40,640 nucleotides of DNA from Candidatus Nitrotoga sp. CP45 (GTDB taxonomy: Bacteria > Pseudomonadota > Gammaproteobacteria > Burkholderiales > Gallionellaceae), in assembly GCA_945874105.1 (NCBI GenBank), contig CAMCFJ010000026.1, positions 1-40,640 on the forward strand, given 5' to 3'. This document shows positions 27,611 through 35,790 of this stretch, one piece after another; position 1 is the stretch's first letter; every line of letters begins with the position of its first letter. The translations under genes were made by a program, and so were the position numbers. A model generated the notes under the pieces. The model was not told the DNA's origin. It did not search any database and worked only from the letters and a program-made list of their open reading frames with translations.

Positions 27611-28090
27611 GATATTAAATTGGATCGCTTATTCCAACACCGACTTCAATTAGGCCACACACCTGCTGGGCACGCAGCACTGCCATCAGGAGTAGTGCTG
27701 CAGAAAACACAGGCCTTCATCAAAGGCTATTTGTTCTACCCCGCAACCCAAGCTGGAAAGTATTTCATTCCCATCACCCCCATCCCCGGCGTATCTGACA
27801 ACCATTTATCCGGCTGGTGGATACGCCACTCGGTTGGCTCACTACCGCAAACAACATCGGATAGCTGCTGGACAATATTGCCACGTTTACGCTTTCTGGC
27901 TCCGGTACGCTTGGATGTGGGAGCCAGCGTAATGGAGCGGGCTGAGATATGCGCTGCACTCGATGCACATTTCGCGGTTTCCGACGAGTCTGTGCAAGTG
28001 GTCGAACTCCAGCGTGATATGGATAATGGCTGGCGCGAAGTGACACGCGGATTTGTGATGTGCAGTAAATGGCCCGGCATTACCGCCTGA
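27611..28090 (+). pseudogene. DUF1853 C-terminal fragment
   Basis: This frame encodes the last 159 residues of the DUF1853 protein (from DIKLDRLFQHRLQLGHTPAG to MCSKWPGITA), with 12 amino-acid differences from the full-length copy. It lacks the N-terminal half and its own start. The frame is open upstream to 27446, but those codons are unrelated to the family. All putative catalytic residues of the GEYDF...HWETAVK core are missing. It is a truncated duplicate, although the reading frame has stayed open. Confidence 0.85.
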
Positions 28091-28208
28091 GGTAAGCAGA
28101 AAAAATTGGAGCGGGCAAAGATCAAACGGGAGCTGGTAAGTGGCGAGATTGCCGTTGACATCGGCGACGGCGCAACAAAGAAGCGTGGATCAGCGACAAA
28201 ACTACAGC
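27611..28208 (+). repeat. Duplicated segment, copy 2
   Basis: This is the second copy of 24549-25146, gap-free with about 29 differences. It includes 118 bp of downstream non-coding sequence that is also nearly identical. Its left junction lies next to a short dispersed sequence, and its right end stops at ACTACAGC. Confidence 0.95.
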
Positions 28209-28349
28209 AGTGTAGGGAGCATCAGTAAGTTGCCCAAGCCGCATCCACATCCTGTGATGTTGCGCTTCATTCATTTAGCCTAGCCAACTGGGCTTCTCAA
28301 TAGCAACTGGAGCCAAGGCAGCGAACGTAACGGCGGCATGCAATATTGC

Positions 28350-29129
28350 TCACATCGTGGTGGTGGATGATTTGGGCAACAGGCCGCCAGAATATGAACC
28401 GCTCCCTTGCTTGATATAAACCTGCTTGCTATGCCACAGTTCATTGTAGTTGTTCACTCCGAGGGCGCCCAGTTTAGTCAAGTCTCCGCCTTTACTGGGT
28501 TTTCCCCAGCCAAAAATGGTTCCGTCGGATAAAACAAAACTTTTATTCTTGTTTTCATGAAGGGGAGTTAGCTCAAGAGCATCTCCATAGATAAAACTTG
28601 CGTTAACGCGATGAGCGGCAAGAGCCTCGCCTAAAAGCGTCGGCCCTGTGGGGCAGAGCGGGGTAATGCCGTAGTATTCTTCTTCGCAGCTTCGGATAAT
28701 GTATTTTATTGCGGTTTGAAGAACGATGTTTTCGGGCTTTGAATACAGAATTCCGTTGTTGCACGCCCAGCTCGAGCAGGAGTGTCGCTGGATGTCTCGA
28801 AACGCAAGAAATTGAATTGTGTCGTTGATCTTGATGCTGGTTTGCACTCGAACTCCGATGTCAAAATACCAGCCCCCCAGCTTGTTCAGGAGACAAAGGC
28901 GTCCAAGATCTGCTTTGTATGCATAGGGACGAAGCTTGTCGTAAGCCCAGACGACTTTGGCATCGTAATTTTCGACGATGAACTGACGCAGGGTCTCCTT
29001 GTTGTAAGTCGTGTATTTGTGGTCAGGGAATGCTAAACGAACGGTTCCGGTTGCGTGCTTTAAAAAAGGCGAAAGCTCTGGATCGGGACTGTCTGTCAGG
29101 AAAATCTGGGAAATTATTTTTACGCCCAT
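28350..29129 (-). CDS. GT32-like sugar transferase with altered DXD motif
   Basis: A 259-residue protein beginning MGVKIISQIFLTDSPDPELS. The core ADLGRLCLLNKLGGWYFDIGV aligns with the family motif in which the last part is normally GGxYxDxD; here the second Asp is Gly (DIG). Other family features are present: an early hydrophobic strand, a middle FLAFRD and a HSCSSWACNNGILYSKP region. The start is uncertain; I use the ATG at 29129 because upstream codons (to 29177) look non-native. It stands alone, unlike the GT operon at 16-21 kb. It is more AT-rich than that operon and may be separately acquired. Confidence 0.7.
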   Translation of the reverse strand: MGVKIISQIFLTDSPDPELSPFLKHATGTVRLAFPDHKYTTYNKETLRQFIVENYDAKVVWAYDKLRPYAYKADLGRLCLLNKLGGWYFDIGVRVQTSIKINDTIQFLAFRDIQRHSCSSWACNNGILYSKPENIVLQTAIKYIIRSCEEEYYGITPLCPTGPTLLGEALAAHRVNASFIYGDALELTPLHENKNKSFVLSDGTIFGWGKPSKGGDLTKLGALGVNNYNELWHSKQVYIKQGSGSYSGGLLPKSSTTTM

Positions 29130-29186
29130 GGGTGCAAATTCCGTTTGTTGAATAAAAAAATAAAAAAACCAACGCAAGTATGGCTG

Positions 29187-29344
29187 GGGTCAAGCCTCAA
29201 TACTGTTCACCTAACCGTTCGTGGTGACCCTTCGACTTTGCTCAGGACTGAAGGCCTTGTCGAACCACCAGTCGCTCACCCAGAGCCCTTCGACAAGTTC
29301 AGGGCGAATGGGATTTCTTAACTAAACAGTATTGGGTCAGGCCT
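29187..29344. repeat. MITE-like palindromic element with flanking direct repeats
   Basis: Perfect 10-bp terminal inverted repeats (CAATACTGTT at 29198-29207, AACAGTATTG at 29325-29334) enclose sequence of the widespread CCCTTCGAC...TCAGGGCGAA type. That interior is itself partly palindromic (CCGTTCG near 29215 against CGAATGG near 29305). The element is flanked by near-identical 11-bp direct repeats, GGGTCAAGCCT (29187-29197) and GGGTCAGGCCT (29334-29344). No ORF is present. The structure resembles a non-autonomous mobile element with a target duplication, the latter inferred with one mismatch. Confidence 0.65.
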
Positions 29345-29491
29345 GGCAATGCAGCAAAATATGAGCTCTATTTCTCTTGCCATGTCTCGCTCTATCTGAA
29401 TCGAGTTTCTCGATGCCCACTCCCACGTTACCCGAGAAGAAAATGATGCATAGGCGGAAGCTGGATTGCTAGATCTGCCCCATTTTTTTCT
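29345..29491. other. Intergenic, no feature seen
   Basis: Between the palindromic element and the GNAT toxin stop no ORF, terminator or promoter can be supported. Confidence 0.35.
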
Positions 29492-29986
29492 TCATAATTT
29501 GCCGATATTCAATCTCAGCATCAGCGTCATCGGATGCAACGGCGACGTCTGAAAACCGTAGTGTTCGTAGAACTCCTTGGCGCGGTCGTTAAGTGCATGC
29601 ACCAGCAGCGCGCGGACACCGGCGTTCTGAGAAACCGCCACAGCCCGGTTGACGGCGTCTTGCAGCAGGGATGCGCCAAGCTTGATGCCTTGGGCGTGGT
29701 GGTCAACCGCGAGCCGAGCCAGAACCATCACCGGAACGGGATCGGGCATGTTCCGTCGCACAGAACTGGTTGCCATCTGGTGCGAGACGGCCCCCGCAGC
29801 CATGGCATAGAAGCCGTAAACACGATTATCCTGATCCGCCACTACAAACGTGCGGCTGGCTCCGCTCACTTGGTTGGTCATTGCGCGGCGCTTGAGCCAC
29901 TCGTCGAGAACGGCCTCGCCGCACTCAAATCGATCCAGAATGTGGGTGGTCGCGAGTGGCTGAGGTGCGTTGAGTTGCAAACTCAT
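29492..29986 (-). CDS. GNAT acetyltransferase toxin (TacT/AtaT-like)
   Basis: A 164-residue GNAT protein starting MSLQLNAPQPLATTHILDRF. It has the family entry CGEAVLDEWLKRRA, the acetyl-CoA loop HHAQGIKLGASLL and the C-terminal FYEHYGF with a probable catalytic tyrosine. TacT/AtaT enzymes acetylate the amino group of aminoacyl-tRNA and stop translation. The ATG at 29986 overlaps the antitoxin stop by 4 bp (ATGA), so the order is antitoxin then toxin, with coupled translation. The catalytic loop looks intact. Confidence 0.88.
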   Translation of the reverse strand: MSLQLNAPQPLATTHILDRFECGEAVLDEWLKRRAMTNQVSGASRTFVVADQDNRVYGFYAMAAGAVSHQMATSSVRRNMPDPVPVMVLARLAVDHHAQGIKLGASLLQDAVNRAVAVSQNAGVRALLVHALNDRAKEFYEHYGFQTSPLHPMTLMLRLNIGKL

Positions 29987-30255
29987 GTCTTGACTGCGGC
30001 CCACGGAGCCGTCACGGCCATGAGGCGCTCAAGCCCTGGATTTAGGCTGGGCGGGGCGTCGAGCATTGCCGTGAACTGCTGGAACTTGTCGGTATTCAGG
30101 TTGAAAAAAACCTGGTCAAGTATTACCACCTGCGCGGCTGAGCAGGCAGCCTCGAGCATGAAGTCCGAACGGTTTTTGCCTAGCAGAGTTGCAGCGTGGT
30201 CAATTAAATCTCGTTGTTCGGGCAATGCCCGTAGGTTGATGGCGGCGTCGCGCAT
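29983..30255 (-). CDS. DUF1778 antitoxin (TacA/AtaR-like)
   Basis: A 90-residue protein. The N-terminus (AAINLRALPEQRDLIDHAATLLGKNRSDFMLEAA) is the ribbon-helix-helix domain of DUF1778 antitoxins. The rest (VFFNLNTDKFQQFTAMLDAPP) wraps and inhibits the GNAT toxin in known pairs. An AGGAGAATTCC-type site precedes the ATG. The upstream promoter is overlapped by an inverted repeat expected to bind this protein, with conditional cooperativity set by the toxin. Confidence 0.88.
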   Translation of the reverse strand: MRDAAINLRALPEQRDLIDHAATLLGKNRSDFMLEAACSAAQVVILDQVFFNLNTDKFQQFTAMLDAPPSLNPGLERLMAVTAPWAAVKT

Positions 30256-30278
30256 GGAATTCTCCTTTCAATGTGTAC

Positions 30279-30322
30279 ACAATAGATACACGAAGCATAG
30301 CCATCTGTATATCTATTGTCAA
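30279..30322 (-). promoter_or_regulatory. TacA/TacT promoter with overlapping operator
   Basis: On the minus strand TTGACA (30317-30322) and TATGCT (30294-30299) are separated by exactly 17 bp. Perfect 10-bp inverted arms, ACAATAGATA (30279-30288) and TATCTATTGT (30310-30319), bracket this promoter; one overlaps the -35 and the other lies near the start of transcription. The arrangement fits repression by a ribbon-helix-helix antitoxin. Promoter and operator are both read from sequence; binding is inferred. Confidence 0.7.
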
Positions 30323-30664
30323 TACGTTGAGTGCCTAGGAGTGACGTTTGGCCGGATTTACAGTGAAGAAGTATGTGCCTTTCGCTGCATCGGCATGTCG
30401 TTAACGCGGGTGCTCATCCGTAGCTTGTGATGTTGGGCTTCATTACATTCAGCACAACCTACTGGGCTTCTTTTATTTTACGCACCGTTAGAGGATCTGA
30501 TATGTATTATCGACTATGTGCTATATCGCACAGACCATATCCAAGATGCTTTGTAATCTTTGACCAATGGTTAGCCAAATAATATGCTCTTGAAAAACTC
30601 TTGAAAGTGACATGACATCATGTCTGCTAAAGAATATTTCGCAAATTCATAAATGGAGTTACAC
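30323..30664. other. Gap upstream of the EF-hand gene
   Basis: It contains dispersed repeat copy A (30373-30462) and a short sequence (about 30467-30502) shared with 27579-27614. No ORF is supported. The EF-hand gene's ribosome-binding site (GGAG) is at its right edge; no clear promoter was identified. Confidence 0.4.
30373..30462. repeat. Dispersed repeat, copy A
   Basis: It aligns without gaps to 31391-31480 (offset 1018) across 90 bp. The shared core includes CGCTGCATCGGCA and TGATGTTGGGCTTCATTA, ending AGCACAACCTAC. The 3' part forms an imperfect stem (GTTGGGCT with AGCACAAC). A weaker partial copy lies at about 28248-28297. This is the widespread GTTGGGCTTC/CAACCTAC extragenic repeat type. 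Confidence 0.75.
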
Positions 30665-31117
30665 ATGAAAAAACCTTTTAGTTACCTTGCTATGATGTCC
30701 TGTTTCGTATTGGGCACTACTTTGGCTCACGCTGATACCGATGCACATCACGGAAAAATGGAGGAAGAAATGCAGGAAAAAATGTTCAAAGCCATGGATG
30801 TAAATCCAGATGGAATGGTTACTACGGACGAATTTAGTTCTTTCCATGCAAAGAAATTTATGGAGTTGGATGTCAATGGAAACGCCCAAATTACCCTGGA
30901 AGAAATGAAGGCCGGGCACAAGAAGGCGATGGATGGTAGTAGGCAAAAGAAGATGGATGATGCCAAAGGCGAGAAAATGGATGATAGTAAAATGGATTCC
31001 GATAGTGGTAAGGCGCATCCCCCAAACGACACCGCCAAGCCCGAGAGCGAAACCAGGGCTGCCGGTGATTTCAGTAATTCATGCTGTTGGACTCCCCGGG
31101 ATTCCGATGCTAATTGA
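30665..31117 (+). CDS. Secreted EF-hand calcium-binding protein
   Basis: A 150-residue protein. MKKPFSYLAMMSCFVLGTTLAHA is a Sec signal peptide, probably cut after AHA, so the protein is periplasmic or secreted. Two EF-hand loops follow: DVNPDGMVTTDE (the canonical D-x-N-x-D-G pattern) and DVNGNAQITLEE (position 5 Asn and position 6 Ala instead of Gly, likely weaker). The C-terminal third is Lys/Asp/Met-rich with MDD repeats, then an unusual tail ending SNSCCWTPRDSDAN. GGAG precedes the ATG at 30665. The tail may be the product of a frameshift relative to related proteins; this cannot be decided here. Confidence 0.8.
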   Translation: MKKPFSYLAMMSCFVLGTTLAHADTDAHHGKMEEEMQEKMFKAMDVNPDGMVTTDEFSSFHAKKFMELDVNGNAQITLEEMKAGHKKAMDGSRQKKMDDAKGEKMDDSKMDSDSGKAHPPNDTAKPESETRAAGDFSNSCCWTPRDSDAN

Positions 31118-31497
31118 TCAAACAAGAAAAGAGCAAAGACTAATAAATGAAGCACCTTGCAAAACCTGTTATTCAACCTGAATTATGGTTCGAATGAAGA
31201 TTTAAAAAAGGGGATTGCTTAATCGTCCGTGTGAATAAATGTCGTCAAGTTGTCAAGTCGCGGTTGGCAGCTGTCGCATTAACAGTAAAAAATAAAAATT
31301 GACTGAAGCAGGTTGCGTCGACGCCAATCAGGTGCAGTCAACTGACGAAACATTCTCACATGACATGTGTCGTCAATGTCAAAAAAGTTAATGTGTCTCC
31401 CGCTGCATCGGCACGTCGGTAACGCTGGTGTTCATTCACAACCTGTGATGTTGGGCTTCATTATATTCAGCACAACCTACCAAACTTACCCTATTAC
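31118..31497. other. Gap between EF-hand gene and hss
   Basis: Convergent intergenic region holding dispersed repeat copy B (31391-31480). No ORF is supported. No intrinsic terminator with a U-run was found for either flanking gene. Confidence 0.4.
31391..31480. repeat. Dispersed repeat, copy B
   Basis: This is a gap-free 90-bp match to 30373-30462. It lies immediately downstream of the homospermidine synthase stop. Its terminal stem (GTTGGGCT with AGCACAAC) could act as a 3' mRNA hairpin for that gene. Confidence 0.75.
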
Positions 31498-32832
31498 CTA
31501 TGTCTTGCCGGTATGAATAAAATTGTCGAAGGTAAGGCTAAGGCCAGGATGCCAATTTGTTTCGACAGTTGAAATCTCACCTAAATAGGGACGAGCAACC
31601 GCCAGTACTTGTGCACTATCAAGTGACTCAGCTTCAACTACCCCAGCGCGTGGATTGTTCAACATCCATGCTAACGCTCCAATAATTCCTGCCACTACTT
31701 GTAATGAAGTCCCGCTGTTATGAGGTACAAGAAGACGTGCTTGCTCACTCGTTAATGTTGAGCCATGCCATAACGTACCGCGACTGTGGATGAGCAATAT
31801 ACCTACCTCATCGAACCCACTCAATTCCTCACAGTTCAACACTCGAAATGTTGAAACCGGTTGGCCTGCTCGTAGCTTGGCCAAACTTTCTTTGGCCTTG
31901 GGACAGGGGTTGTAGATGTAGCAAACAGTGGGTTGGTATTCGTCACTGGATAGTATGTTTGCGATAGAGATGACTTCATGATGCGTGACTAGAATACCTT
32001 CATGTTCACCTAAAGTTGGCAACCAGGATTTTATTCTAATCTCCTCGCCATGCTGTTTTTGACACAGCACTCGATCTTCCATTAATTCGAAATTCCCGTT
32101 GGGATAACTTTGCTCGTGATTACCCCAACAAATCTCCGCCCTCTGCAAATACGCCTCGCTATATAGGCCTTCGGCAGACCAGGTGTTAGCAAATTCACCT
32201 TGTCGAAGCGGTTGATTATCATCTTGCGTGTCTCTTTCAACGATATGCACCACCTTCACATCCAAGGCTCGCGCCAGTTCACTCAACTTGAGATTTGACA
32301 CTTCTGAAATATCGTTACGCTGTGCAAGTTCAACCAATGCTTCCCTCATAAAATGGCTGATCAAACCCGGATTCATGCCATGAGCGATCACTGCTGTTAC
32401 CGCATCAGGAGAATGAAGTGCCAGTGCCTGATCTCGTAGACGAGCATTAGTCGCCTCCAATGAGTTACCGTCTTTAGGAAGGTAACCACCCGCCCAAGGT
32501 TCGATGCACGTGTCCAGGTACAAAACATCAATCGCCTTGCACCAGGCTATCAATGCAACGGAGGATACATTAATCGACATATTGAGCAGCAAGTCTCCTG
32601 TGTTGAGATGTCGTTTTAGAATTGCTTGATAGGTTTCGGGAGTGAGGGGATCAATGAAGTATTTGACAGCGAATTCATCAGCCACCTGCCTGCCGTTATC
32701 ATCTGCTGTGATTATAGTAATTTGTGTTGGATTAATTGCGAATGCGTTTAATAGCAATGGCAGGAGCCCCTGTCCGATTGAGCCACAACCTATCAATACG
32801 ATATTGTTTTTAAATTGTGCAACTGGAGACAA
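31498..32832 (-). CDS. hss: Homospermidine synthase
   Basis: A 444-residue enzyme of the saccharopine-dehydrogenase-like fold. The N-terminal Rossmann motif is IVLIGCGSIGQGLLPLLL (about 11-28). MSINVSSVALIAWC, YLDTCIEPWAGGY and AHGMNPGLISHFMREAL match bacterial homospermidine synthase, which makes homospermidine from putrescine (EC 2.5.1.44) using NAD as a prosthetic redox cofactor. Translation probably starts at TTG (32832), with GAGGG a few bases upstream. It follows glnE on the same strand at 132 bp. Other saccharopine-dehydrogenase-like enzymes are the alternative, but the WAGGY and AHGMNPG segments support this call. Confidence 0.88.
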   Translation of the reverse strand: MSPVAQFKNNIVLIGCGSIGQGLLPLLLNAFAINPTQITIITADDNGRQVADEFAVKYFIDPLTPETYQAILKRHLNTGDLLLNMSINVSSVALIAWCKAIDVLYLDTCIEPWAGGYLPKDGNSLEATNARLRDQALALHSPDAVTAVIAHGMNPGLISHFMREALVELAQRNDISEVSNLKLSELARALDVKVVHIVERDTQDDNQPLRQGEFANTWSAEGLYSEAYLQRAEICWGNHEQSYPNGNFELMEDRVLCQKQHGEEIRIKSWLPTLGEHEGILVTHHEVISIANILSSDEYQPTVCYIYNPCPKAKESLAKLRAGQPVSTFRVLNCEELSGFDEVGILLIHSRGTLWHGSTLTSEQARLLVPHNSGTSLQVVAGIIGALAWMLNNPRAGVVEAESLDSAQVLAVARPYLGEISTVETNWHPGLSLTFDNFIHTGKT

Positions 32833-32964
32833 TTAACCCTCACTTTGTTATTACCTAATGCCGAGAATACGTTAACTTTTCATTAACCTGAGAGTTTATC
32901 TTGTCCCTAATTATTTTCAGGCTGAGACGGGTTATCGTCGTGCTCGGCCTCCATCAGGCGAGTG

Positions 32965-35685
32965 TTACTGTTCTTCTTGACCAGGTGGCCCCAAGAGTTC
33001 TTCCCATAGCGTAATCACCGATGTGCTGTCGATTTCTCTCCTGTCAATTCGACAGGGTGATTGGTTATTCAGGCGCATTTTGTGTTGCAGTGCGCGCAGG
33101 GTGCGGTAGCAGTTGCTGGCCGCCTCCGCCAATTCTACTTTTATTAATCCTAGTTCACCGGCGAGCATTAATAGTGCCAAGTTGCCGCTATTGGCAGTCA
33201 ATTTTGGCTCGGTGTGAGAATGTGCCAGAATTAAAAATTGCACTATGAATTCGATATCCACCATGCCGCCGCGATCATGCTTGATATCGAATAATTCGCT
33301 GTCATTGGGATGGGTGTCCAGCATTTTCTGCCGCATTGCCACGATCTCCTGGCGCAGCGCATTCAGGTCACGTGATTGGCACAAAACGTTGTTGCGAATA
33401 ATTTCAAATTGCTTGCCCACTTGCGCATCCCCGGCACAGAAACGCGCTCGCGTCAGCGCCTGGTGTTCCCACACCCAAGCGTGCTGCTGTTGGTATTCGG
33501 CGAATGCGGGAATGGAGCTGACCAGCAGGCCGCTAGCGCCATTCGGGCGCAGGCGCAAATCTATTTCATACAAACGGCCCGCTGAGGTATAGCTGCTTAA
33601 CAAGGTGTTGATGCGCTGAGCCAAACGGGCATAAATTTCTGAAGCGTCGGGATGCTGATCGTCGTACAAAAAAATCAGGTCGAGATCGGCAGCGTAGCCG
33701 AGTTCGCGACCACCCAGTTTGCCATAGGCAATAATTGCAAATTGCGCTTGCTGTTGATGCTTCTTGCGCGCATCACGCCAGCACAGTTGCAATACATGGC
33801 GCAAAATCAGGTCGGCCAAGTTGCTGAGGTGATCGCTTAGGGTTTCCAACGGCAACAGCCCGTGCAAATCCATTGCCAATAAATGGAATGTTTGGACATG
33901 CTGAAACTGACGAAGCACATCCATCTGGCGTTCGGTATCGGTATTGCAGTGATCGAGTTGGGTCAGCAGTTCTGCATCAAGAGCAATCCAATCGGGTGCA
34001 CGGTAGATTTCACGCGCATCGAGCAATTCATCCAGCAGAATGGGATGCTTGATCAAGTAGTCGCAGGCCCATTCACTGGCGCTGGCAAGTTCAATCAATC
34101 GTGGCAAAACCTTGGGATATTCGGCCAGAAAAGCCAGATAGGAGGCGCGTCGACTAATGCTTTCCAACAGATTTAGAATGCGCGGCAAGGTTTGGTCACG
34201 GTTGTTCGGCACAGCGCATAGCGTGATGAACTGCGGAATCAGTTTATCCATGCGTTGGCGGCTGGTGTCCGGCAGTTGGCGGTAGCGGCTGCTGTCACGG
34301 ATATGCAATAACCGTTCAGCCAAGGTTGTTGTGTCTGCATAACCTAATTTGCCAAGGTCATTTTGCAGCTCTTCTGCGTTCAAATTCTCGTGCCAAAGCG
34401 TACTGGCTATCGTGCTATTTTGCTGGGTGCTGAATATTTGGGCGAACTGATCGCTTACCAACGAGCGGTAGTGGTTTAATTGTTGCAGCATGGCATCGTA
34501 ATCCGGATAGCCCATGCCTTCGCCCAGCAACGCCTGATCTGCAATATTTTTTGGCAAATCCTGAGTTTGCTGGTCATCCAGATATTGCAGGCGATGTTCC
34601 AGATTACGTAAAAATACGTAAGCTGCACTCAATCCGATTACGGTGTCTGGTGTAAGTTGGCCGTTTTCGCGCAGAAGTTGCAACACTTGCAAGGTGGGAC
34701 GGATGCGCAGGCTGGCATCGCGTCCGCCCCGTATCAGCTGAAAAACCTGGGCTATGAATTCAATTTCGCGGATGCCACCTGGCCCCAGTTTGATATTGTC
34801 AATTCGGTCACGTCGCTGCACTTCCTGGCTAATTTGTGCGTGCAGTTTGCGCATGGATTCGAATGCGCCGAAGTCGAGATATTTGCGGAATATGAAGGGT
34901 TGCACGAGCTGCATGAGATCTTGCGTAGCGGGATAATCTACCGGAGAAATTACTCGAGCTTTAATCCACGCGTAACGTTCCCATTCGCGCCCCTGTTCTA
35001 CCAGATATTCCTCCACCGCTGCGAAACTCATCACCAGTGGCCCGCTGTCACCATAAGGCCGTAAACGCATGTCCACGCGGAATACATAGCCTTCCTGGGT
35101 TAGCTCGTTAATCAGGTTAATGAGGCGACGACCCAGGCGGGTAAAAAAATCGTGGTTACTGATACTGCGAGAACCATTGCTGTTGCCGTCTTCCGGGTAG
35201 ACGAAAATAAGATCAATGTCAGAGGAAACATTGAGTTCCATGCCGCCCAGTTTGCCCATGCCAATGACCAGCAGTTGTTGCGGCGTTCCGCTCAGTGCGC
35301 CTATCGGCTGGCCATATTGTTGTACTAGTGTCTCCATAACAAAATCTTGCGCACGCCGCACGACCAGCTCTGCCAGTGCAGACATGCAGGTCATTACTTC
35401 CTCCAGATTGGCCTGTCCGCCCAAATCGCGCGTCAGTAGCTTGAGCATGACGCGCTTGCGCAAGCAACGTAGCGCGCGTGACAGCGATTCTTCGTCCGTT
35501 ACGGGCATGGAGGTAAGCCAAGCCGTCATTTCATCCCTATTGCAAGGTTGATCATAGTGCGTGCGCAGCCACGGCAGTAGTTCGCCTTCGCTGTCGAGCA
35601 GGCGCTGCGCATATCGACTGCAGCGCTGGGCGCGCTGTAGAGCAATATCAAAATTAACGGAAATGGGCGTGATGACTGTATTCAT
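32965..35685 (-). CDS. glnE: Glutamine synthetase adenylyltransferase/deadenylylase
   Basis: A 906-residue bifunctional enzyme that adenylylates and deadenylylates glutamine synthetase under PII control. Two nucleotidyltransferase domains are visible: GMGKLGGMELNVSSDIDLIF (about 147-166, deadenylylating half) and AYGKLGGRELGYAADLDLIF (about 650-669, adenylylating half). Each keeps the G-K-x-G and D-x-D metal ligands. The linker and C-terminal IEFIAQVFQLI and VDIEFIVQFLIL segments match the PII-binding/GlnD-type domains. Length is slightly below the E. coli protein. It is divergent from the YhdP gene across a short AT-rich intergenic region, and no strong ribosome-binding site is visible. Confidence 0.96.
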   Translation of the reverse strand: MNTVITPISVNFDIALQRAQRCSRYAQRLLDSEGELLPWLRTHYDQPCNRDEMTAWLTSMPVTDEESLSRALRCLRKRVMLKLLTRDLGGQANLEEVMTCMSALAELVVRRAQDFVMETLVQQYGQPIGALSGTPQQLLVIGMGKLGGMELNVSSDIDLIFVYPEDGNSNGSRSISNHDFFTRLGRRLINLINELTQEGYVFRVDMRLRPYGDSGPLVMSFAAVEEYLVEQGREWERYAWIKARVISPVDYPATQDLMQLVQPFIFRKYLDFGAFESMRKLHAQISQEVQRRDRIDNIKLGPGGIREIEFIAQVFQLIRGGRDASLRIRPTLQVLQLLRENGQLTPDTVIGLSAAYVFLRNLEHRLQYLDDQQTQDLPKNIADQALLGEGMGYPDYDAMLQQLNHYRSLVSDQFAQIFSTQQNSTIASTLWHENLNAEELQNDLGKLGYADTTTLAERLLHIRDSSRYRQLPDTSRQRMDKLIPQFITLCAVPNNRDQTLPRILNLLESISRRASYLAFLAEYPKVLPRLIELASASEWACDYLIKHPILLDELLDAREIYRAPDWIALDAELLTQLDHCNTDTERQMDVLRQFQHVQTFHLLAMDLHGLLPLETLSDHLSNLADLILRHVLQLCWRDARKKHQQQAQFAIIAYGKLGGRELGYAADLDLIFLYDDQHPDASEIYARLAQRINTLLSSYTSAGRLYEIDLRLRPNGASGLLVSSIPAFAEYQQQHAWVWEHQALTRARFCAGDAQVGKQFEIIRNNVLCQSRDLNALRQEIVAMRQKMLDTHPNDSELFDIKHDRGGMVDIEFIVQFLILAHSHTEPKLTANSGNLALLMLAGELGLIKVELAEAASNCYRTLRALQHKMRLNNQSPCRIDRREIDSTSVITLWEELLGPPGQEEQ

Positions 35686-35790
35686 TGAGGTGGCTTAGAG
35701 TTAAACTGTTAATATATTCACGGTTCATTATAAATCTGCTATGCGTGCCTTGGCTTGTTTGTTTACATGGTCAGTTGGCCATCCAATTAT

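Noticed and set aside
29534-30430. Plus-strand 298-codon frame
   Set aside because: It covers the TacA/TacT operon and its promoter on the other strand and has no domain or start signal.
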